From Oscillospiraceae bacterium (lineage in GTDB: Bacteria; Bacillota_A; Clostridia; Oscillospirales; Ruminococcaceae): a stretch of DNA of 6,147 nt. The stretch is from the NCBI GenBank assembly GCA_900766795.1, contig CAAFWX010000094.1, positions 1-6,147 on the forward strand, written 5' to 3'. This document shows, in pieces, positions 1-5,297 of this stretch (its first letter is position 1; every line of letters begins with the position of its first letter). The notes beneath the pieces are model-generated. The model was not told the origin of the DNA and searched no databases. It saw nothing but the letters and a program-made list of their open reading frames with translations. The position numbers and the translations under genes were made by a program.

Positions 1-1
1 C

Positions 2-955
2 GACGCGCTCGACCCGTACCTTTATCAGATAGCGGACGAGATGTTAAAGACCTGCGCCGACCGCAAGACGGTGGTGTTCCTGCCTTTAGTCAAGACCTCG
101 CAGAAGTTCCGCGATATCCTTATTGAAAAGGGCTTCCGCGCCGCAGAGGTGAACGGAAACAGCGAGGACAGAGCGGAAATTCTCGCGGATTTTGAGAGCG
201 GAAAATACAACGTCCTGTGCAACTCAATGCTGCTTACGGAGGGCTGGGACTGCCCGTCGGTTGACTGCGTAATCGTGCTTCGCCCGACAAAGGTGCGCGG
301 GCTTTACTGCCAGATGGTAGGACGCGGCACGCGCCTTGCCCCCGGCAAAAAGGAGCTGCTGCTTTTGGATTTCCTGTGGCACACCTCGCGGCACGAATTA
401 TGCCGCCCCGCGCATTTGATATGCGAGAACGAGGAAGTCGCGCAGAAAATGACGGAGAACCTCGCCGCCGCGGGCTGTCCCGTGGATATCACCGAAGCCG
501 AGGAAAAGGCGGAAAGCGACGTTGTAGCGCAGCGCGAGGAGGCTCTCGCAAAGCAGCTTTCCGAGATGAAAAAGCGCAAGCGTGCGCTCGTAGACCCGCT
601 CCAGTTTGAGATGTCGATAGCGGCGGCAGATTTGTCGGGGTATGTGCCAAGCTTCGGCTGGGAGTGCGCTCCGCCCTCCCAAAAGCAGCTTGATATGCTG
701 GAGAAGTATGGCATTTACCCGAACGAAATTGACAGCGCGGGCAAGGCGGCAATGCTGCTGAATCGCCTGCACAAGCGCAAGGAGCAGGGGCTTTCCACTC
801 CGAAGCAGATACGCCTGCTTGAAAAGAACGGCTTTTGCCATGTCGGCGAGTGGAGCTTTGACGCGGCGAGCCGCATGATAAGCCGCATGGCGGCAAACAA
901 CTGGCAGGTGCCGCGCGGAGTAATACCCGCAGAGTATATTCCGGAGGTGAGATAA
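2..955 (+). CDS. Phage SF2 (DEAD/DEAH-type) helicase, C-terminal part; left end outside window
   Basis: This frame is open from the left edge, so the first ATG (41) is internal and the N-terminal RecA domain with Walker A and DEAx box lies outside the window. Counting from that ATG, residues 9-17 (KTVVFLPLV) fit helicase motif IV, residues 63-83 carry motif V (LLTEGWDCPSVD, then VIVLRPT), and residues 90-99 (CQMVGRGTRL) carry motif VI with the two arginines expected to act at the ATP site. Residues 152-182 are charged and probably helical. Residues 212-243 and 252-287 look like two copies of a small module (PSQKQLDMLEKYGI and STPKQIRLLEKNGF, each followed by a helix), a tail seen on many phage helicases. 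By family it should unwind or remodel DNA using ATP during phage replication. The stop codon directly abuts the GTG of the primase-ATPase gene, so the two are likely one operon. The exact subfamily is uncertain without the N-terminus. Confidence 0.88.
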   Translation, partial: DALDPYLYQIADEMLKTCADRKTVVFLPLVKTSQKFRDILIEKGFRAAEVNGNSEDRAEILADFESGKYNVLCNSMLLTEGWDCPSVDCVIVLRPTKVRGLYCQMVGRGTRLAPGKKELLLLDFLWHTSRHELCRPAHLICENEEVAQKMTENLAAAGCPVDITEAEEKAESDVVAQREEALAKQLSEMKKRKRALVDPLQFEMSIAAADLSGYVPSFGWECAPPSQKQLDMLEKYGIYPNEIDSAGKAAMLLNRLHKRKEQGLSTPKQIRLLEKNGFCHVGEWSFDAASRMISRMAANNWQVPRGVIPAEYIPEVR

Positions 956-3169
956 GTGGAATTTGACATTGACCTTAACGAGTGCCTGAACTACATAAGC
1001 CCTGCGGAGCTTGACTATCAGACATGGGTATCGGTAGGCATGGCACTAAAGGAAGAAGGCTATTCCTGCGCGGTCTGGGACAATTGGAGCAGAAGCGACA
1101 GCCGCTATCACGCAGGCGAGTGCGAGCGTAAATGGGAGAGCTTTAACGGCAGCGCAAAGCCCGTCACGGGCGCGACCATAGTGCAGCTTGCTAAGGAGCG
1201 CGGAATGACCTTTGCGGGCGAGGGGCACGAAATTGAATGGGACGATGTAATCAGCTTCGAGAGCAGGGACGAGCAGGTTATCGTTGACAGAAAGTGGCTA
1301 GAGGGGCGGGAGGTTTCCGCGCCCACCGATTGGCAGCCGCACCGCGAAATCATACGCTACCTAGAAACGCTGTTCGAGCCTGACGAGAACGTGGGCTACG
1401 TTATGCAGTCATGGGAAAAGGACGGTAAATTCCTCCCCGCGAACAAGGGCGCATACGACCGCACGGCGGGACAGCTTATCGAGCTTCTCGACAAATGCGG
1501 CGGCGATATCGGCTCGGTTCTCGGTGACTACGACCCGAAAGCGGGCGCTTGGATTCGCTTCAATCCGCTTGACGGAAAGGGTGTTAAGAACGAGAACGTA
1601 ACCGAGTTCAGATACGCGCTTGTGGAGAGCGACAACGTGGATATTGAGCGCCAGAACGCGATTATCCGCGAGCTTGAGCTGCCCGTAGCGGTGCTTGTTT
1701 ACAGCGGAAAAAAGAGCCTGCACGCCGTTGTCCGCATTGACGCGGGCAACTACGACGAGTATCGCAAGCGCGTCGATTTCCTCTATACGATATGCCAGAA
1801 GAACGGCTTATCACCCGACACGCAAAACCGCAACCCCTCGCGGCTTTCCCGCATACCGGGCGTTTCGCGCGGCGAGAACCGTCAGTATATCGTCGATACG
1901 AATATCGGAAAAGCAAGCTGGAACGAGTGGCGCGAGTGGGTGGAGAGCATAAACGACGACCTGCCCGATTTTGAGAATGCTGCGGAGTTCTGGGATAATA
2001 TGCCCGAGCTTGCGCCGCCGCTTATCGAGGGCGTTTTGCGGCAGGGTCACAAAATGCTTATCGCGGGTCCGTCAAAGGCGGGCAAGTCGTTTGCGCTGAT
2101 TGAGCTTTGCGCGGCAATCGCGGAGGGCAAAAAGTGGCTCGGCTGGCAATGTGCGCAGGGGCGCGTGCTGTACGTCAATCTGGAGCTGGACAAGGCTTCA
2201 TGCGAGCACCGCTTTGCGGATATCTACAACGCGCTCGGGTGGAATCCCGAGAACCTGCGCAACATTGATATATGGAATCTGCGCGGAAAGTCGGTGCCTA
2301 TGGACAAGCTCGCGCCGAAGCTTATCCGCCGCGCCGCGAAGCGGAATTACCTCGCAATCATCATCGACCCGATTTACAAGGTAATCACGGGCGACGAGAA
2401 CAGCGCCGACCAGATGGCACACTTCTGCAACCAGTTTGACAAGGTCTGCACGGAACTAGGCTGCGCGGTGATTTACTGCCACCACCATAGCAAGGGAGCG
2501 CAGGGCGGCAAGCGGTCAATGGACAGAGCAAGCGGCTCGGGAGTATTCGCCCGCGACCCGGACGCGCTGCTTGACCTTATCGAGCTTGACGTAACCGAAG
2601 CGCTGCTGAAAGAGGAGAAGAACAAAGCGGTGTGCAATGCCTGCTATGATATGCTTGTGCGAAACGGCAAGGCGGGCGACATCTCGCAGGACGACATGGT
2701 TACGGCGAAAGCTATGCGAGAGCACGTCAGAAACGCGTTTACGGGCGACTATCTGCGGCAGGCAGAGGAATACCTTGCGGGGGTGGAGAAGTACGTTGAG
2801 AGCCGCTCAGCGTGGCGAATTGAGGGTACGCTGCGCGAGTTCCCGAAGTTCCCGCCCGTCAATGTGTGGTTTGATTACCCCGTGCACAGGATTGACGGCG
2901 TAGGCGTGCTTAAGGACGCTGCGGCGGAGGGGGATATCCTACCGTGGCAGAAGAACTTAGGCAGGAAAAAAACCGACAAGGAGCGCAAGGACGAGCGCAA
3001 GGAATCAATAGACACTGCCTTTGACGCCTGCGCGATGGGTGGCAATGAGGTGGCAATATCGGAGCTTGCAGAGTACCTCGGAGTGACCGAAAAGACCGTC
3101 CGCGCTTGGCTGAAAGAACATGGCGGTTTCTATATTGACGAGGGAAAGACAGGGAAAAAACCGAGTTAA
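956..3169 (+). CDS. Phage replication protein: PriCT_2 + primase-like core + RepA/RecA-like ATPase + HTH
   Basis: This is a 737-residue multidomain protein. Residues 1-83 match the PriCT_2 pattern (YQTWVSVGMALK, WDNWSR, YHAGECERKW, PVTGATIVQLAK). Residues 190-320 resemble an archaeo-eukaryotic primase/prim-pol core: acidic motif VESD (223-226), SLH (254-256) and D288 followed by NPSRLSRIPG (293-302). Residues 345-545 form a RepA-like P-loop ATPase: Walker A GPSKAGKS (371-378), Walker B LAIIIDP (466-472) and YCHHHSKG (507-514). Residues 697-720 (AISELAEYLGVTEKTVRAWL) are a good helix-turn-helix. Expected role: primer synthesis and helicase/initiator activity at the phage origin. The start is GTG at 956, placed 5 nt after GGAGGTGA (943-950) and immediately after the helicase stop. 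The last codons (3151-3166, encoding TGKKPS) coincide with the first copy of the downstream 34-bp repeat. Primase activity is inferred from motifs; an inactive AEP fold remains possible. Confidence 0.88.
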   Translation: MEFDIDLNECLNYISPAELDYQTWVSVGMALKEEGYSCAVWDNWSRSDSRYHAGECERKWESFNGSAKPVTGATIVQLAKERGMTFAGEGHEIEWDDVISFESRDEQVIVDRKWLEGREVSAPTDWQPHREIIRYLETLFEPDENVGYVMQSWEKDGKFLPANKGAYDRTAGQLIELLDKCGGDIGSVLGDYDPKAGAWIRFNPLDGKGVKNENVTEFRYALVESDNVDIERQNAIIRELELPVAVLVYSGKKSLHAVVRIDAGNYDEYRKRVDFLYTICQKNGLSPDTQNRNPSRLSRIPGVSRGENRQYIVDTNIGKASWNEWREWVESINDDLPDFENAAEFWDNMPELAPPLIEGVLRQGHKMLIAGPSKAGKSFALIELCAAIAEGKKWLGWQCAQGRVLYVNLELDKASCEHRFADIYNALGWNPENLRNIDIWNLRGKSVPMDKLAPKLIRRAAKRNYLAIIIDPIYKVITGDENSADQMAHFCNQFDKVCTELGCAVIYCHHHSKGAQGGKRSMDRASGSGVFARDPDALLDLIELDVTEALLKEEKNKAVCNACYDMLVRNGKAGDISQDDMVTAKAMREHVRNAFTGDYLRQAEEYLAGVEKYVESRSAWRIEGTLREFPKFPPVNVWFDYPVHRIDGVGVLKDAAAEGDILPWQKNLGRKKTDKERKDERKESIDTAFDACAMGGNEVAISELAEYLGVTEKTVRAWLKEHGGFYIDEGKTGKKPS

Positions 3170-3327
3170 TTTCCTTTCCCTTGTAGGGAAAAAAACGAGG
3201 ATTTTCCTTTTCCCTCCGAGGGAAAAAACCGAGGATTTTCCTTTTCCCTCCGAGGGAAAAAACCGAGGATTTTCCCAATTTCCCTGTGAGGGAAAAAACC
3301 GAGAAATCTCGTTATTTTCCCAGGGAA
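3151..3327. repeat. 34-bp iteron-like direct repeat array with dyad centres
   Basis: The 15-nt core AGGGAAAAAACCGAG starts at 3151, 3185 (one substitution, A for C), 3219, 3253 and 3289; AGGGAA recurs at 3322. Intervals are 34, 34, 34, 36 and 33 bp. Units at 3185 and 3219 differ at one position over 34 bp. Each unit is completed by a pyrimidine half (ATTTTCCTTTTCCCT or a variant) which, with the next AGGGAAA, forms a dyad whose 3-nt centre varies: TGT, CCG, CCG, GTG. A degenerate AGGGAAAGAC also sits at 3141. The first copy lies inside the 3' end of the primase-ATPase gene. A 34-bp period is not a multiple of three, so the array is not a repeated peptide. Position next to a replication initiator gene suggests iterons of a phage origin; an operator array, a partition site or an interspersed extragenic element are alternatives. 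The repeats are seen directly; the function is inferred. Confidence 0.9.
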
Positions 3328-3334
3328 GGAAAAT

Positions 3335-3359
3335 CCATATACTACGTATATGGTTTTTT
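3335..3359 (+). terminator. Hairpin plus T6: candidate intrinsic terminator
   Basis: CCATATAC-TAC-GTATATGG (3335-3353) is a perfect 8-bp inverted repeat with a 3-nt loop, followed at once by six T's (3354-3359). The outer flanks (GGGAAGGAAAA on the left, TTTTTTCCC on the right) can extend the pairing with mismatches. It is placed where transcription of the helicase/primase genes would end, before rusA. The stem is A/T-rich, with only the closing CC/GG and two inner C-G pairs, so it may be a weak terminator. A cruciform inside a replication origin is an alternative reading, and the inverted repeat would look similar from either strand. Confidence 0.5.
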
Positions 3360-3373
3360 CCCTTTCCCTCACG

Positions 3374-3432
3374 GTCAAGGAGGAAGTAGTCGTGCGAAAG
3401 CTACGCACGACGACTCCTTCCTCTACCTTGAC
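3374..3432. repeat. 59-bp imperfect inverted repeat (long hairpin) upstream of rusA
   Basis: GTCAAGG (3374-3380) pairs with CCTTGAC (3426-3432), AGGAAG (3381-3386) with CTTCCT (3417-3422), and GTCGTGCG (3389-3396) with CGCACGAC (3404-3411). This gives about 21 base pairs with a 3-nt right bulge, a small internal loop and a 7-nt apical loop (AAAGCTA). The left arm contains AAGGAGG (3377-3383), a near-ideal Shine-Dalgarno sequence that would be paired in the folded RNA. There is no T-run after it, so it is not an ordinary terminator. It may act as an RNA switch for translation, a single-strand or origin hairpin, a recombination site, or part of a dispersed repetitive element. The pairing is read directly; the role is unknown. 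Confidence 0.75.
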
Positions 3433-3466
3433 AAAAGAAATTTTCCCCGAAAGGAGTTTTCCATAA
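3392..3466 (+). CDS. Possible 24-codon leader peptide ahead of rusA
   Basis: A GTG at 3392 lies 8 nt after GGAGG (3379-3383) and opens a 24-codon frame beginning MRKLRTTTPSS and ending ERSFP, with TAA at 3464-3466, one base before the rusA ATG at 3468. Its ribosome binding site and start lie inside the stem of the 59-bp inverted repeat. This arrangement would suit translational coupling to rusA or a leader-type control, but the peptide is basic and low in complexity, matches no family I know, and could be chance. The rusA gene has its own AAGGAG at 3451-3456, inside this frame. Confidence 0.25.
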   Translation: MRKLRTTTPSSTLTKEIFPERSFP

Positions 3467-3467
3467 T

Positions 3468-3881
3468 ATGGCAACACATTTTTTCCTGACGATGATCCCC
3501 CCAACGGTAACAGCGCAGGAGCACAAGGTAACGGTCCGGGGCGGCAAGCCGATATTCTACGACCCACCCGAGGTTAAGGACGCGCGTGAAAAGCTCATGG
3601 CGAACCTCGCAAAGTACGCTCCCGAAAAGCCGTATGATTGCGGATTGCGGCTGACGGTGAAATGGTGTTTTCCGAAAGGCACTCACGCAAACGGCGAGTA
3701 CCGCACGACAAAGCCCGACACCGACAACCTCAACAAGCTGCTGAAGGACTGCATGACAAAATGCGGCTTCTGGCAGGACGACTGCCTTGTCGCTTCGGAG
3801 ATATGCGAGAAGTTCTGGGCGGATATTCCGGGTATTTATATCCGCATTGAGCCATTAACGGAGGTGCAGCATGACGCTTGA
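3468..3881 (+). CDS. rusA: RusA-family Holliday junction resolvase
   Basis: At 137 residues this is the usual size for phage RusA-type endonucleases, which bind four-way DNA junctions as dimers and cut them symmetrically with divalent metal. The diagnostic block KPDTDNLNKLLKD (82-94), followed by CGFWQDDCLVASE (99-111), supplies the conserved acidic residues D84, D86 and D104/D105 expected at the active site. The N-terminus (FFLTMIPPTVTAQ) and the basic stretch around 60-70 (LRLTVKWCFPKG) are typical beta-strand segments of the fold. The ATG at 3468 is preceded by AAGGAG (3451-3456), a somewhat long 11-nt spacing. The gene starts the small-gene operon after the repeat region and its 3' end overlaps the next gene by 11 nt. 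In the phage cycle it would resolve replication or recombination intermediates before packaging. Confidence 0.95.
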   Translation: MATHFFLTMIPPTVTAQEHKVTVRGGKPIFYDPPEVKDAREKLMANLAKYAPEKPYDCGLRLTVKWCFPKGTHANGEYRTTKPDTDNLNKLLKDCMTKCGFWQDDCLVASEICEKFWADIPGIYIRIEPLTEVQHDA

Positions 3882-4077
3882 GCAGGTGAACGAGGTCATG
3901 GTGAACGGCAGGACGGTAGTGCATACGCACATGGGCATATCGGCGCGGTACAAGGTTTCGGGTGTAATTACGCGGTTCAGCAAGGACAGGGGCTGGACGT
4001 ACTCCCTCGAGCTTAAAGACTTAAATGCGAACAGCGTTGTTATCGCGGCGATTGAGGATACGGAGGTGGCGGAATGA
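3871..4077 (+). CDS. Small phage protein of unknown function (68 aa)
   Basis: The ATG at 3871 lies 4 nt after GGAGGTG (3860-3866) and overlaps the rusA stop by 11 nt. The product starts MTLEQVNEVMVNGRTVV and is predicted to be mostly beta strand, with alternating hydrophobic residues (YKVSGVITRF, WTYSLELKDL, SVVIAAIEDTEV). There is no cysteine motif, membrane segment or known catalytic signature. Similar short proteins commonly accompany RusA and helicase genes in Clostridia phages, in my recollection, always without a known function. The TGA stop overlaps the next ATG (ATGA at 4074-4077), so translation is probably coupled. It is clearly a real gene by ribosome binding site and packing, but its role cannot be assigned. 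Confidence 0.85.
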   Translation: MTLEQVNEVMVNGRTVVHTHMGISARYKVSGVITRFSKDRGWTYSLELKDLNANSVVIAAIEDTEVAE

Positions 4078-4307
4078 ACGAAATCAAGCTGAAAGCCTGC
4101 CCGTTCTGCGGGGAGAAAGAAACGGCAGAGGTTTTCGACCAGAACGAACTTGACGGAATTTATAAGGGCGACTTAGGATATTATGACGACCCGATGTTCG
4201 CGGCGTGCTGCGCCATTCGTAACGGCGGCTGCGGTGCGTGCGGAGGGTTCAGAGTGACACCCGAACAAGCTGCCGAAGCTTGGAATAGGAGGGCGACCGA
4301 TGATTGA
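4074..4307 (+). CDS. Lar-like restriction alleviation / CPxCG zinc-finger protein
   Basis: This 77-residue protein has the Lar-family layout: an N-terminal LKACPFCG (C9, C12), a second cysteine group (C45, C46, C53, C56 in AACCAIRNGGCGACGG) and the closing signature TPEQAAEAWNRRA (62-74; usually eaW-N-R). Lar of the E. coli Rac prophage relieves type I restriction by influencing methylation; for distant homologues such as this one, that activity is only inferred, and the shared core is a small zinc-binding fold. The start is ATG 4074, with GGAGGTGG at 4062-4069. It overlaps the preceding gene by 4 nt and the following one by 8 nt. An insertion of acidic and tyrosine-rich sequence between the two cysteine pairs (residues 21-40) makes the finger longer than the simplest members. 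Confidence 0.8.
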   Translation: MNEIKLKACPFCGEKETAEVFDQNELDGIYKGDLGYYDDPMFAACCAIRNGGCGACGGFRVTPEQAAEAWNRRATDD

Positions 4308-4554
4308 TACAAGCATTTCAACTATCGCACTTTGGGAGATGTTCCGAGAGCTGCCGGACGGCGGGCGGCTTACTCTCCGCGATATCAATATCAATCTTAA
4401 TCTGCGAGGATATGAGCCGTTCAGCCGCAAAGCGTTTTACCACAAGATTGCCGCGATAAATCGGCTGGCTCTCGAAAAGGGCTGGAAGATTATCACCGGG
4501 CACGGGAGGACTTCGTATTACATCAAGGAAGTTTGGAGGGCTGGCAATGGCTGA
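4300..4554 (+). CDS. Basic small protein of unknown function, possible winged helix (84 aa)
   Basis: The ATG at 4300 follows AGGAGGG (4287-4293) by 6 nt and overlaps the Lar-like gene by 8 nt. I do not recognise the family. Residues 8-18 (TIALWEMFREL) look helical; residues 24-36 (LTLRDININLNLR) and 41-60 (FSRKAFYHKIAAINRLALEK) could be two more helices; and the end (WKIITGHGRTSYYIKEV) reads as a beta hairpin. That order suits a winged-helix DNA-binding protein, with the basic second half contacting DNA, but the match is only structural intuition. There are no cysteines and no membrane segment. The ribosome binding site of the next gene (GGAGGG, 4535-4540) lies within its last codons. Confidence 0.82.
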   Translation: MIDTSISTIALWEMFRELPDGGRLTLRDININLNLRGYEPFSRKAFYHKIAAINRLALEKGWKIITGHGRTSYYIKEVWRAGNG

Positions 4555-4885
4555 ATACATCAAAAAGTCGCTTGTGGCGCGGGAAATTCGGAAGCTGCTG
4601 CGAGTGAGGGAGTCTGCGGTAGATATTTTCCAAGCCGGATTTGAGTACGGATTAAACCTCGTGTGGGCGAAAATCAATACAATCCCCGCCGCCGACGTCG
4701 CGCCGGTGGTGCATGGCAAGTGGCTCAACATCGACGGCGATTACACTTTTGCAGCGTGCAGTATCTGCAAAGAGGATTACGAGGTTGCAACCGAGGAAGA
4801 GGCAGAACAGGGGCTGTGGGGCGCGTTTTTGAGTGCTTACCGCTACTGCCCCAACTGCGGCGCGAAGATGGACGAGGAGGTGTAA
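4547..4885 (+). CDS. Phage zinc-ribbon protein (112 aa)
   Basis: The C-terminal half has two CxxC pairs, CSIC (71-74) and CPNC (101-104) in RYCPNCGAKMD, a typical rubredoxin-like zinc ribbon. It is preceded by a segment (NTIPAADVAPVVHGKW, 44-59) that recurs in front of such ribbons in many Clostridia phage proteins. The N-terminal 40 residues are basic and helical. The space between the cysteine pairs (residues 75-100) is long, with an acidic run ATEEEAEQ. The ATG at 4547 has GGAGGG (4535-4540) 6 nt upstream and overlaps the preceding gene by 8 nt. Function is unknown; such proteins may bind nucleic acid or host proteins. Confidence is high that it is a zinc-binding phage protein and low for any specific job. 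Confidence 0.88.
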   Translation: MAEYIKKSLVAREIRKLLRVRESAVDIFQAGFEYGLNLVWAKINTIPAADVAPVVHGKWLNIDGDYTFAACSICKEDYEVATEEEAEQGLWGAFLSAYRYCPNCGAKMDEEV

Positions 4886-4887
4886 TT

Positions 4888-5103
4888 GTGGCTTTTCCGG
4901 ACAAGTTGAACATAAGTTGCAAAACATGCATGCACTTCATTCCTGTCCCTGAGCGCTGTGATGAAAATTCAGGGCGCTGCCGATACCTTGAATTGGTGTG
5001 GGACCAGACAATATATATAAATATCAATGACCGCGAGGGGTGGTGTAAATACTATCACACGGCGGCGCAGACTAGGCAGACAAGGGAGGTTAATTCCAAA
5101 TGA
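4888..5103 (+). CDS. Cys-rich small protein, GTG start (71 aa)
   Basis: The frame is open far upstream, but the true start is most likely GTG 4888: GAGGAGGTG (4874-4882) ends 5 nt before it, and everything upstream is the out-of-frame shadow of the 112-aa zinc-ribbon gene. The product starts MAFPDKLNISCKTCMHF and has cysteines at 11, 14, 24, 31 and 53, with patterns CKTC, RCDENSGRCRY and GWCKYYH; H58 could be a further ligand. This is the look of a short phage zinc- or Fe-S-binding protein of the 'C-x2-C-H-x-F ... C' type, without a known role. The base composition (around 4900-5040, for example ATATATATAAATATCAATG) is visibly more A/T-rich than the upstream genes, which may point to separate acquisition. 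The stop overlaps the next ATG by 4 nt (ATGA). Confidence 0.75.
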   Translation: MAFPDKLNISCKTCMHFIPVPERCDENSGRCRYLELVWDQTIYININDREGWCKYYHTAAQTRQTREVNSK

Positions 5104-5297
5104 ACAAGGCTAATGTGGAAATAAGACGTGCAGCAAAGCGCGCCGGGGTTTCTCTCGGAGATATCGCAGCAGCAATAAACTGCGATGAAGCAAAGCTCAC
5201 AAGATGGCTTAGAGATGGATTGCCGGCAAATATTAAGCCGAAAATACTTGCATTTATTGAAAAATGCGGTGATAAGACGGAGGAAAATGACACATGA
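5100..5297 (+). CDS. Small helix-turn-helix phage protein (65 aa)
   Basis: Residues 8-40 (IRRAAKRAGVSLGDIAAAIN, then CDEAKLTRWLRDG) follow the helix-turn-helix pattern of small XRE-like or Rha/Cro-like phage proteins: helix, AGVSLGDIA turn region, then recognition helix EAKLTRWLR. The following LPANIKPKILAFIEKC gives a closing helix. Many Clostridia phages carry a protein of this size and layout within the early operon. It probably binds DNA, perhaps as a local transcription regulator, but its operator cannot be seen here. The ATG at 5100 has GGGAGGT (5084-5090) 9 nt upstream. Four-nucleotide overlaps at both ends imply coupled translation with its neighbours. Confidence 0.8.
   Translation: MNKANVEIRRAAKRAGVSLGDIAAAINCDEAKLTRWLRDGLPANIKPKILAFIEKCGDKTEENDT

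Noticed and set aside
25..969. Several - strand frames of 65-147 codons across the helicase gene
   Set aside because: They are antisense shadows of a clear helicase, with basic low-quality peptides and no ribosome binding sites.
3151..3324. CRISPR array
   Set aside because: Repeats are contiguous and the between-core sequence is itself repeated; there are no unique spacers and no cas genes.
3338..3343. TATACT as a -10 box inside the hairpin
   Set aside because: The -35 position holds TTTTCC, a poor match; not enough to call a promoter.
3120..3389. An 89-codon + strand frame through the repeat array, and an overlapping one on the - strand (3166-3567), with recurring EGKNR/REKEN peptides
   Set aside because: The 34-bp period is not a multiple of three, so each unit is read in a new frame; the peptides are by-products of the repeats, and no suitable ribosome binding site is seen.
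3428..3469. TTGACA (3428-3433) with TAATAT (3464-3469) as a rusA promoter
   Set aside because: The gap is 30 bp rather than about 17, and the -10 candidate overlaps the start codon; no better -10 is seen at the right distance.
4663..4887. Upstream extension of the 71-aa Cys-rich gene to ATG 4663 (146 codons)
   Set aside because: That part runs out of frame through the zinc-ribbon gene and yields an arginine-rich shadow peptide; GTG 4888 has a good ribosome binding site.
3870..5297. Shared MTLEQ starts of the 68-aa and 164-aa proteins as evidence of common origin
   Set aside because: The likeness ends after about seven residues, and the rest of the proteins differ in predicted structure.
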